Shown: one piece after another, positions 10,522 through 21,150 of the stretch
Layout: the number at the start of each line of letters is the position of its first letter
Position numbering within the stretch: position 1 is the stretch's first letter
The notes under the pieces: model-generated
Database searches by the model: none
What the model was told of the DNA's origin: nothing
What the model saw: the letters and a program-made list of their open reading frames with translations, nothing else
Position numbers and translations under genes: made by a program
Assembly: GCA_032622095.1 (NCBI GenBank)
Contig: CP136062.1
Span: 194,749,887-194,813,886, forward strand
Reading direction: 5' to 3'
Source of the DNA: Siphonodentalium dalli
Taxonomy: Eukaryota; Mollusca; Scaphopoda; Gadilida; Siphonodentaliidae
DNA: 64,000 nucleotides

Positions 10522-11225
10522 TAGTATAGTCGGAGAAGGCGAAAAACATGGTGAACCTAGAAGAAATTGGTAGAGAAGTGATTTGTATGTCATTGGACGC
10601 GGGAATATCTCCCGAATAATATATCCAAAATCCGCTAAAATCCGCTTTGAGCAATTTTTTCTACATCACTTTAAAATAGGGGTCCCCTTTCAAATATGTG
10701 TGCTGATTTTCTAATGAGTTATTTATTGGCAAACATTGGGTACCAAGATAACATTGATATATTATTGTAACTGTGATATGTATTACATCCAGTATATATT
10801 TAACGTTGTAAATAAGTCAATATTGGCCACAGTTTCCGCGAAATTTTAATTTTTTTAACGAGAATATCATTCAGTTTCGCAAAAATGTGTCGCGTTTTCA
10901 AAAATATATCCGAGTATATGGTACATTTTTTGGAGATTTGTCAATCTAATGTGTCGCAAATGATCTTAAAATGTGCACAAGCATGTCCTGAATACGTCAA
11001 TATAAAACGTGGATAATTTAATTAAACATAGAGTACAAATATCTGAAAAATATTAACCCTACCCCCAAAACATGACATTTTAGGTAAAATATTGGAAAAA
11101 ATAAAATACTTAAAATTATAACACTACCTATTTATTGATTAACTGTGGGGTATTTGTAATACTTCTAAATCATTTTGGTAGCATGTTTATAGAAAAGTAG
11201 TGGTTATTTTATGAATATAACAGAG
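10522..11225 (+). repeat. Left TIR of the 5-kb element
   Basis: Inverted match to 14815-15478. It has multiple indels and substitutions, so the insertion is old. Confidence 0.75.
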
Positions 11226-11405
11226 AACACCCGTATAGTATATGTAAATTGACCCAATAAAAGGCGAGCAATTGTTAACTCAGCTGCTGAACTTGATATA
11301 AATATTTTCAGAACCGAGTTTGGGGCAGGTTTGTGGTGGATATCTCATGATATTCCAAAATCCACCTAAATCCGACTGGGAAATAATGAACCTGAGAACT
11401 GTGCA

Positions 11406-11422
11406 GGGGGGGGGGGGGGGGG
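11406..11422. repeat. Poly-G tract
   Basis: An uninterrupted run of about 17 G just inside the left TIR. Its length may be unreliable in the assembly. Confidence 0.9.
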
Positions 11423-12097
11423 CTCACATTTAAACCATTTTGTTTTGATTCTCCCATGCAATCACACTGAATGGCTATTACACATGGAGTTAGTAAAGAG
11501 CGTCAAATATGATCTTCATGCGTCATAATGTATAGTGATGCTACACCAAACAATGTAGCATTGTGTACTGAACTATTCGTATCCAAATGCTCTTTGTTAA
11601 TTGGTCAGGCATCCGCCACCCACAAAGCATCGACACATTTTGTCACTTGTATGCAACTCTCGCTCACATCGCAAAGCTACTTCGCAGCACTATAATCATA
11701 TCGATACACGTGTATTAATATTTATATATTAAATTGTTTTGTCAAACTTCGTCTCCTGCTGAAACCTAACGGTGTCAACGAACGCTAGAGACAATTTGAT
11801 TGTAATTCTCACTTGTTAAGCTATCTCGGCGAGAGTGTTGTAATTCATTGTTTTATTAGAATCACATTTTCTATCATTTGAGATTAATCATAGTTTATTT
11901 GAGTGTCATATTAATAGGTGTATTATTATATATATGTCTGAGGAATTGGCATCAGGGGACACTAGTCATTTATCGGCTGACTTATGTGTCATATGTAGTA
12001 TTGGGTTTGATAAAGAGCAGTCAGTTGCTGTTTCGGAGAAAAGGCATATTAACCCTAATTAGTTTCGGCGTCGTGCTTTACTTAAATAGTCGCATTA

Positions 12098-14580
12098 GTG
12101 CAAGTCCTATTAGAAATGTGTTGCTACATAGAAAATGCAGACGTGATTTTACAGATTCTAAGAGAGGTTTGTGCAGTGCTAGTGGCAATGTTGAGATGTC
12201 ATCGACAAAATCGAGTCAGATCTAGCCTGTTACCTTTCAATTACAAAGATGACTGCTTGATATGTGGACAACATGCCCATAAATTCTCTTAGAACACAAG
12301 TTCGAAGTGTCACCACACTTCCAGTGCGCGACAAGTTATTAGAGTGTTGCGCGAAAAGGGGGGAGTCGTTGATCTTTCTGTCCAAACAAAACATTATGGT
12401 TGTATTGATCTGGTTGCGGCTGAAGCTGTTTACCATGACAGTTGTCTCACTCGTTTCATGTTGAAAACAGATATCACAGTATCAACGGATCGAAAGCCAC
12501 AGTCCGGTCGGAAAACAGACTATGAAATGCAGCAATGGTTTCAAATGGTCTGTGAGTGGATTGAGTCAGAATCTGGTGACGAATTATACACTCTCTATGA
12601 ACTTCATAGTAAGATGGTAGAATTATCTGGTGTGTCCGAAGTATATTCCATAAAATGGCTAAAGGAGAAGTTACTTGACCACTATCGGGCCTACCTAGTT
12701 TTTGCTGAAGTGGATGGTCGAAGCAACGTTATTTGTTTCAGAAATATGGCCAATTTCATAATCAATGATAAGTGGTACGCCGAGAAAAACATGACATTGA
12801 GGAAGAAGCCGAGAGGATAGTAATGGCAGCTGCCAATATTACCAGAGCTCAATTGAGTGAGATGGAGTACAGTGTACGTGGATGACATTTCTGATGTTGA
12901 GCGAGGTAATCGTTTGATCACAGCCCACCTGCTAACTCTGTTGAAAGTTCTGGTTCCTTTAGACTTGAAGCAAATTAGTATTGGCCAGTCTATTATTCAA
13001 GCAGCACGACCACGATCAGTGGTATCACCGATTTTATTCGGCCTTGGTGTCGACCTGGACCATATATTTGGGTCCAAATGGCTTGTAACGGAACTATCGC
13101 GATTAGGCTTCTCGAATAATTACGCTGAAGTTGAGTTGTACAAGCAGTCAATAATCCAGGCCGAAGATGACGACAGTGTTCTTGCTTCATATTTCTCAGG
13201 GGCGTTCACGCAGTGGGTTGCAGATAACGTGGACCATAATGTTGCAACACTAGATGGTCACGTGATATTTCATGCAATGTAAATAATTTCTACATGCGAT
13301 GATTCCCCACTACAACCAAGACAACAGTTAGTCATAAGACAACCAAGATCCAAGGTTGATGCTATTGTGAAAGGCAAAGGAGTGCCTATTCACCAATACA
13401 TGAGTTGTCCCAAAAAGTGACTTTCAATAGTCACATACAAGCCCCTGCTCCAGATCCAGTTCGTACATACATTGCCCCAGATATCAATTCAGATTTGCTC
13501 TTGCATGCAGGGCGGCTTTTCAGTAAGCGAGCAAACCTAGACCCAATTGGTCGGGTAATATGGAACATATATTCTACGAGTGCCAAAATGTAACAAGTTA
13601 ACATCGGCTGTCGTCGAATAACCAGATATAGTACTGCCTGACATAACGGATACAGAATCAGCGGGGCGAAATTGTCAACGCTGTAGACAACGAAACTGGT
13701 CTTCTGTCTGACACTGACAACGTTTTGGAAACACTTGATCCACATGTTGGACAGATATCAAAACTGACAATCTCGGACACCAGATGGGAAAGAGGTAATT
13801 GTTGTGGCCGATGGCACTGATTTGTTAATCCTCCTCTTGTACCATTGGAATGAAGACATGGCAGATATATACTTCCTTTCAAATGCAGGGAAGACAGTCA
13901 AGGGTGGTGTAGCTATCTGGAAAATCCAAGATATTGTGCAGAAGGATGACCAACATTATTTTTCTTTATGCCTGGACTGGATGCGGCACAACATCAGAAC
14001 ATACGGGCAAGGTAAAACAAGCATGCTAAAGAAAATAGAGTCGCCCGATATACAACACATGGCGAGTGTCATAAGCAACATACAGCTGACGAAAAACTCG
14101 TTGGCGATGTTGGTGTGAAATTGTTCATGATTTATGCTGGCAAAATGGATGACACGCTGAATGGTTTGAGGAAATTCATGGAAATGATTTCCTTGGCCAG
14201 AGGATTATTGGATCCGCAGAAATTACCACCGACGGAATGGGCAGCATATTTCCATAGCATAAGAGTTCACATGCAGGTTATGATATGGAAATCTCTGTGG
14301 GACACACATGGTCCCAACAGTATGGGGGTGGAAAACCCAAGGGACATAATTAGTTCCAGTCACGACAGACCTAGAAGCTGCACCCGATTCATTGCTAAAA
14401 TTTGTTCGTTGCAAGTGCAAGATAGTGAGTAGGAATTCTTGTGGGAATAACTCATGTTCATGTAGAAAAAGTGGACTCCAGTGTGCTATAGCCTGCGGTG
14501 ACTGTCGTGGTGATGGCTGTAAAAATTCGGAGGAAATTCTCATTGCTGAAGGCGAGTCTGAGAGGTGAAAGTGGAACACA
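12098..14580 (+). pseudogene. Decayed gene of an uncharacterised multi-copy metazoan family with Cys-rich ends
   Basis: Successive frames (about 12100-12222, 12233-12292, 12264-12363, 12344-12820, 12857-13282, 13405-13593, 13800-14118, 14115-14432, 14440-14560) form one protein in family order. They show LHRKCRRDF and DDCLICG near the N-terminus, AAEAVYHDSC, then ARPRSVVSPILFGLGVDLD, GSKWLVTELSRLG, VADNVDHNVATLDG, GTDLLILLLYHW, GQGKTSML, LDPQKLPPTEWAAYFHS, and a C-terminal Cys-rich end (SCGNNSCSCRKSG, then CGDCRGDGC). I recall this arrangement from many-copy uncharacterised cnidarian, mollusc and fish proteins. Its biochemical role is not known to me. The clustered Asp residues and conserved HS motif could suit a nuclease, which is speculation. 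It lies centrally between long TIRs on one strand and lacks visible introns. Confidence 0.72.
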
Positions 14581-14814
14581 AATATGACAAAACATTACAT
14601 TCTCTAAATTTTGGTCCCTATTATGACACCCATCTTGGATTATGAAGGTCACGTTGTAACACATTACGACAGTGTGTGTATGAACTGCTGTTCTGATTAG
14701 TAAAATACATCAGATATTATGCTATGAGTAGTTATACCAGGTTCAATGGTCGAGTTGATAATGTTTTGCCTTTTCCGACTATATACATTGTATATATTAT
14801 AATATCGGGGTTTC

Positions 14815-15478
14815 TCTGTCATATTCACAACATAACCAACACTCTTCTATAAACATGTCCCTATAATGACTTTAAAGTATTACGCATACATCATAGTTAA
14901 TCAATAAATAGTTAGTGTTATATTTTAAGTGTTTTTATATTTTCCATTTTTTTACCTGAAATTTTATTTTTTGGGGGTAGGGTTAATATTTTTCAGATAT
15001 TCGTGCTCTATTATTAATTAAATTATACATATTTCATACTGTTGTATTGAGGACATGCATGTGCATATTATAATGCTATTTGCGATACATTCGATTATCA
15101 AATTTCCAAAAAATATGCAAATTACTCGGAGATATTTTTGAAAATGTGAATGATAATTTCGTAAAAAATATTAAAATAGGGCCGAAATTTTCATCAATAT
15201 TGACTAATATATAAAGGGTAATATAGACTGGGGTAATACTAGTAACAATTATAGTTATCTGTCAATGTCATCTTGGTACCCACTGTTTTACAATTTATTG
15301 CGAATTTGAGAATCAACACAAAGGTGACAATATTTCAAAGTGATGTAGAAAAAATTGCTCAAAGCGGATTTTAGCGGATTTTGGATATGTTGTTCTGGAT
15401 ATGTTCCCGCGTTCAATGACATAAATATCGCTTCTCTACCAATTTCTTCTAGGTCCAACCCTTCTCCGGCTATACTAA
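14815..15478 (-). repeat. Right TIR of the 5-kb element
   Basis: Inverted counterpart of 10522-11225. It contains the tract GGGGGTAGGGTTAATATTTT and ends CCGGCTATACTA. Confidence 0.75.
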
Positions 15479-15479
15479 A

Positions 15480-17030
15480 GGTGGTTATGTATTCGTTTGG
15501 TGGAAATCAGCGACAAAACTATTTCACCATATTTTTTAAATCCCCCCCCACCAACAACGTCATTTTAGAAAATTTTAACCCGCACCATTATCTTCCTTGT
15601 AAACAGTTACCCCTCTTAGAACGCCTTGGTGCCATCTCGATTGTACCGCGTGAAGTTATATATAGAACGCACACAGACAGACAAAAAGACAGACAGACAG
15701 AATGATTTTATGTCTTGTATCATTTGAGAAGAACGTGTCTGAATTTGATGGTAATTGGTACAAAAAATATTTTGTATCAGTTTTAGTGACCCTCCCGTCC
15801 CTATTTCGGACTCAAGCTGCACACACTAAGACTCATTAGAGATTAGAGATGCATACATATGAAATTGGTGAAAATTGGCGAGTATACAAATTCGTATCAA
15901 ACTTAAGGTCCCCATATCTCTCACCCATAGGGCACCAATTTGGTGTATCTAAACCACACGATAAGATTCCTCGTATCACGGAGAATAATATGTATCAATC
16001 TGGTGGAAATCGGCACTAAACATATAGATATAATTTTGTGTGTCCCTCTCATCTCTATACACCCCTGACTCGAATGGCCCCACTTGTGACATCCTTAAAC
16101 CACACGATTACACTCCTGATATCATGGAGATGATTGTTTATAAGTTTGGTGATAATTATGTTTATCAAATTTGGTGCCAATCCCTCACCTCTCACCCAAA
16201 CAGCACCACTATGGTGTCTTTAAATCACGATTAGATTCCTCGTATCATGGATAAGAATGTGTATCAATTTGGTGGAAATTGGCGTAAAAAAATTGTGCAT
16301 CAATTTTGGTGCCCCTGTCCCTTTCAATGCAACCCTGTCTCGAATGAGGCCACATTTGACAGATAAAAGCCACACCATTAGACTCATCATACCATGTGGA
16401 TGATTTTGTATAAGTGTGGTGGCAATCGGCGACTTATTATCAAATTTAGTGCCCACCCCTCCCAATCTCTCATCCAAAAACAACAATTAGGCGTTGTTAA
16501 ATCGCACAATTAGATTCCTTGTATCATGAAGAAGAATATATATCAATTTGGTGGAAATCGGCGTTAAAATTAGTTTTATCAATTTTGGTGCCCCTCTCCC
16601 CTTCCGTTCATCCCTGACACAAACGACGCCACTTTTGACATATTTAAACCACACCGTTGGATTCTTCATATCATGGGGATGATTATATGTAAGTTTCGTG
16701 GCAATCGGCGACAGAAAACAAATCTGCCCCCTTCCGGGCACCCCTGACGCGAACGGCGCGACTTTTGCCATATTTAAACCACGCCATTAGATTCCTCATA
16801 TTATTGGGATGACTATATATAAGTTTGGTGGCAATCGGCAACAATTATTTTTTCTGCCCCTCCCCGTTTTCTGCCCCTGACAACAACGGCGTCACTTTAG
16901 AAAATTCTAACCCCGACCATTATCTTTCTCGTAAAAAGCTACTCCTAGTAGACCCCTTTGGCATCATCTAGATGGTCCCCTGTGAATTTCTATAGAACAC
17001 AGACAGACAGACAGACATTCGCAAATATAG
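15480..17030 (+). repeat. Degenerate ~135-bp tandem array ending in CAGACAGA tracts
   Basis: At least seven units share the order CCTGACNCGAACGGCGCCAC, TTTAAACCACACNATTAGATTC, CATGGGGATGATTATATATA, AGTTTGGTGGCAATCGGCGA. Two similar end modules occur (15540-15705 and 16865-17020); each has an AACCCCGACCATTATCTT-type block and finishes with CAGACAGACAGACA. The short ORFs on both strands here are by-products of the repetition. Confidence 0.75.
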
Positions 17031-17264
17031 ATATAGATTCTTGTCTTAATTGAAAATTAACTCTGAATTCCCCATTCAAATGTTTCCACTTCACCTCCTC
17101 CTTAATCCCCGGACACGAGCCGGATTATGACAAAGACGAACATCTAATACTCGATATAATATGGGTCCCAAACTGCCATATGGATATAATTTCACATGAA
17201 ATTAATATTTCCGACGTTAAATTAAACTATTAATTGCTCGCTTCTTCGGTTACTTGCCGAGAAT

Positions 17265-18106
17265 TATAGTCCGTGGGCCAATTCTCCTAAAGCCTCTAGT
17301 TTAGAAGTGGCTGCACCCCCCTCCAACAAAGGTTTTTATATATCAAATTAAAGGTAATTATATGATGCATCAATTTTGCTTGTTGCCCGCTTCAGAATGT
17401 GTCCCAAAGTAGATTTTTCAGGGAAGACAACTCCTACCCCTAAAATAAAATAAAAATTTCTTCGAGTACCAGTGTCAGCGTATAGAAAAATGACTGCGGT
17501 TATAAAGTGAACAAGACATCGTTTATATTAATTATAGATCACCATAAAACAACATGTGACACAACACTGGACCAATGTATAAGCTAGTTAGAAAAAAATG
17601 CGATAAATATTTTGAAATTGCGAAAAATTGCTTGGATTTTGAAAAATAGTGTCACATATAATTGGCAATAACTTGTGAAACAACACATGGTCTATTGACG
17701 GGCAACATGTCTAATAAATTGCCACAAAGACCTAGCAAAACAATTTGGATGATTGAATGCCAATTATATTTTTGTGAAAATGCGCTGTGGGCATAAACTT
17801 AACCCCACCCCCTAAAATATAATTTTCTTAGAAAAATGAATTGTATAGTTTACACTTAGAATGCCGCATGCAAAGAAGGCTTTAGGGGCATACAATGAAA
17901 CAACGTAGAGAATGATGAAGGGGAATTATAAACAACCTTGTCCGAACGTGTTGTGTTCTAAGATGATTAAATTTTGATAAGGGTATGGAAAAATCACACG
18001 AAGATACTGGTCCAGAATTTATAAATTCAAAAAACCGCACATGATCACTTTTTGGTCAACTATTTCATATTTTTTCAATTTTTATTAAAATATTTGTGCA
18101 AAGCCG

Positions 18107-18153
<47 letters not shown>

Positions 18154-18412
18154 CAACTGGTCACATATGGCTATCAAAGGCTGATGAGTGAGACGTTTAC
18201 AGAGAGTTATTTTCTTATTGTGTGCGCATTTTGTGACACTAGACACAAATGACGATATATACAGCTTCGGACACTTCATATTTGATAATTGTTTTAAGAT
18301 GGCGTCCAAAACGGCTACCAACATCTAAGATTTTCAAACTTACCGACACAAATTTAACTGGGTTCGTCATATGGGGATAAGGAATTGTTCATTAAGAAAT
18401 GCATTCACTGGT
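17265..18412 (+). repeat. Left TIR of the 7.7-kb element
   Basis: Inverted match to 23862-25008 along its length, including the position of the simple repeat. Confidence 0.72.
18111..18151. repeat. (TA)n microsatellite
   Basis: About 20 TA units in the left TIR. The matching place in the right TIR has an A-run followed by TA (24047-24100). Confidence 0.95.
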
Positions 18413-19010
18413 GCTTCTCAACAAACTGAAGAACTCTAATATCTTGTCTCAACTCATGTATTGTGATGAGTAATTCATTGACGAAAATGCCCAATAACTG
18501 TGCTCGTCCTCAGGGTAGCCATTTAAGTGAAAATTGGCACTACTTCGGTTATTCCATGCAGCTATCCTCACATTTTATACACCAGTACATCCTGACATGT
18601 CGGCGGCCAAATAACAATTCGCATGAATCATTGTAGCCAATTGACGCTTCGGCAGATATCGGCATTATCCAATCAGATAACGACACATATTCACTGAGAG
18701 CCTAGCGTGATTTCCGGTAACACATCAATGTTTGTTTACTAGCGTAGCAACACTCAAAATCGGCGGATGTTTGTTCGGATTAAAGTTCATTAAACATCAT
18801 TGTTTGTGTAATTAGCAAGACTATTAAATTTCATACTAAGTATCCGTGCATCACCTTATCATCCAATCAGAAAATGTTGTCATTTATTCCTGGGCTGGTG
18901 ATTAATTTCGACGCCCGGCGAGGTATTTCGTTTGTTTTGTTAACAGTTCATAAGGATAATTTGTTCGATGTGCACCAGAATATTTCCAAGCTGAGTTGGG
19001 TTTTCATAAA

Positions 19011-19139
19011 ATGGTGAAAACGTGTCGCCATGGGAGGTGTAACACTGACAATCGATACCCGGATATATGTATCGGAGTGAATTTTATTCCGCTTGCGAAG
19101 CCGAAAGTTGACATTGACAAACTATGTTATTCTAATTGA
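19011..19139 (+). pseudogene. THAP-like zinc-finger N-terminal fragment
   Basis: The 42-residue frame starts MVKTCRHGRCNTDNRYPD and contains FIPLAKPK before a TGA. It matches the start of C2CH THAP-like domains, in which a Met-Val-(Lys/Asn)-x-Cys start, a second Cys within five residues and a Phe-(Ile/Phe)-Pro-x-Pro-Lys block are typical. The expected helical middle and final Cys-His pair are missing, so this is a truncated exon or relic. THAP domains bind DNA and are found in P-element, Kolobok and many domesticated transposases. It lies 600 bp inside the left TIR, where an element's own gene would be expected to start. Confidence 0.6.
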
Positions 19140-19436
19140 ATAGTTATTGTGATCTTATATCTGACTGCTAGAAAATTTGAGTAGGCAGTTCATATGAGGT
19201 GTGTTCACAGTTCGTGAGCTGCAACTGATTATGGGATTACGTAATGATGTAATTATGTGCAAAATGGGGTCTCAGTCCCGGCCCAATAAAACCACGTTTA
19301 ACCGGATCCATGTCATGCTAATCACCTTTGTTAATGAGTCTGCCAAATGACGAGAGTGTCACTTACACCATGGCTGCATTAGTAATGACGTGTGAAGTAA
19401 TTGATTAATAATGTGTTGTCTCAATGACAGTTATAC

Positions 19437-19670
19437 CTATAATCAACAAGGCTCATCACACTTGGCTTCTTTCTTTGTCGATCAGTTGGAAGTCTGGCCT
19501 TTGTTACACATAACTTGGTGATCACCACAGGCTCGATCTTGTCACCACGTGGAACAGACCACTGTTGAGGAACGGATGTACATGTCAGTTCTGATGGAAT
19601 ATATTTCAATCCATGTAGTTGCCATTGGTGTAAGGACAGAATAACACCCACCGCATGTGAACAACAACCA
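19437..19670 (-). pseudogene. SWIM zinc-finger gene, second visible exon
   Basis: This minus-strand exon starts after a pyrimidine-rich AG acceptor (19671-19672) and encodes CCSHAVGVILSLHQWQ, the second half of a SWIM finger (Cys-x-His), then LTCTSVPQQWSVPRGDKIEP, and ends DYR before a GTATAA donor (19431-19436). SWIM fingers followed by an x-Gln-x-Trp-x-x-Pro-Arg-Gly block are typical of many-copy invertebrate proteins that continue into a YqaJ-type (lambda-exonuclease-like) nuclease. No YqaJ exon is visible downstream. The reading phase joins perfectly with the exon ending at 20897. Confidence 0.68.
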
Positions 19671-20092
19671 CTGTTTCGGAAAAAAACAAAATCCTCAGAT
19701 GACAAGCTTGTTGGGTAGGGCCGGGGGTTGTATGTATTTCACAAAGTAAATCCCTCAAATATAACATTTTGGAATTGGGGTGAGTAAAGGTAATATAAGG
19801 TGAGCGCGTTTTAAACGTTTTATAGATATAAATTACCAATACAGAATCAGTGTGTATCAGCAGCACTGGGCCCGATTAGGTTTATAGGGCGAATCGAAAT
19901 GCGATTAGGTGACCCAAACAGACTTCTCTATATTTGTATTGTGTTCGTGTTTTTTATTTGATTTTAAAAAATAAATATTGTTTATACACCAACCAGACTT
20001 GAAGCTAATTTGTGTTGACAAACACAATAAATTTAGGTGGTGATAATAAATGTTGAATCTTACGTTTAAATCGTCATTTAGCTACATGCTGC

Positions 20093-20476
20093 GTGAATTA
20101 CAACATGCTGCGTGAATTACAACTACAAACACTAGAAGGCCGAAGGTATGACCACCGACTCCAGTTGTTTGGCAAGGTAGTGGACGGGCTGGTCCCGGCT
20201 ATCGACACCAAAGACCTGTTGAGACTAAACCAAAAAGTGGGTCGAAAAATCAAAGCTCGGAAGTTCGAGGGGTACGTATCAAAGAACTTTGTTTCTACGC
20301 AGGAGTGTAACAACTCAAAACCCTATGAACTAATCGACGCGCAGACTCCAGAATTCAAAAACTCATTCTTCCCTAAAACAATCAAGGACTGGAATACTCT
20401 GGAAGAAGACAGCATGCGATCCATCCAAATGACAATGGACGGAGAACCAGCTGAAAACAACAACAACACGTCCTAA
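20093..20476 (+). pseudogene. LINE 3' fragment (C-terminal tail of a CR1/L2/Jockey-like RT protein)
   Basis: The 127-residue frame shows TLEGRRYDHRLQLFGKVVDG and SFFPKTIKDWNTLEED, a signature of the end of CR1/L2/Jockey-like LINE proteins, and stops 60-odd residues after it. No RT domain precedes it, so it is a 5'-truncated insertion. A 20-bp direct duplication (CATGCTGCGTGAATTACAA) begins it. It lies within the intron between the two SWIM exons, on the opposite strand. Confidence 0.72.
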
Positions 20477-20896
20477 TCATCCCATCACACGCGCTTATAC
20501 ATCCGAACGGACCATGCGCGCATACCAATACAGATACAGATAGATACAAAATGCCGTTATGGTCAAATTAGTTTTGAAGAAATGTACGTTACAATGAAAA
20601 AATTCAAACGAGCAGCCTTGACGTCGCGCGTGATCGCTGATCGGGGAGGGGCGGCTTGACCAAAATCAGTAGCAACACAAATGTTCTGAGCGTCATAGCA
20701 TACGAACATAACGCTAAAATGTATAAAAACATCAAAATCACTCGTTATGAATAATAAGCTCGGAATTTACGTATCGGATATATATTCCACATATTGATCG
20801 TATAGTTTCGGCAAATGTATGGTGGGTTGCACAGCACAAACTTGTATATTCACAAAAAATAATCCAGCATTAAAAACATATACTTATTGCACTCAC

Positions 20897-21150
20897 CCAG
20901 CTTGACAAGAGCAGTGGCCATCGGAAATATTCGATGAATCAACCTCTAAATCAATCTGGAGTGGACTTTCATTTTTCCGCTGGTTTCGGTGACATTTTGC
21001 TCCAACAAACAGTTTATTTTCCAACTTATTTATTGACACGTTGTGGACATAACCTTCGCCATAGTATCTGAAACCTTGCTGACGGGATTTTAAAGATGTT
21101 CCCACCGAATTAAAAGATATTTTATCGAAATTGTCCGGCAAATCCGACAG
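20897..21150 (-). pseudogene. SWIM zinc-finger gene, first visible exon
   Basis: The frame carries RYYGEGYVHNVSINKLENKL and ends in GHCSCQAG, the first half of a SWIM finger (Cys-x-Cys), directly before a strong donor GTGAGT (20891-20896). Joined to the exon at 19670, the finger would read Cys-x-Cys...Cys-x-His, as SWIM requires. An in-frame stop lies just upstream, near 21153, and no convincing earlier exon is seen. The intron is about 1.2 kb and holds a LINE tail. Start and 5' boundary are uncertain. Confidence 0.66.

Larger units (their letters stand above)
10522..15478. mobile_element. Large element with ~0.7-kb TIRs carrying a multi-copy gene relic
   Basis: Positions 10522-11225 and 14815-15478 are diverged inverted repeats over their full length. 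Landmarks are TAGTATAGYCGGAGAAGG at both tips, CCAAAATCCGCTAAAATCCG, and an AACCCTACCCCCAAAA tract. Both outer flanks belong to the same degenerate array, which suggests insertion into it. The interior (11.2-14.8 kb) carries one plus-strand, apparently intronless gene broken by several frameshifts. No transposase of a known superfamily is recognised. Confidence 0.7.

Noticed and set aside
18052-18324. ORFs with an Ile-Tyr run
   Set aside because: The run is the translated (TA)n microsatellite.
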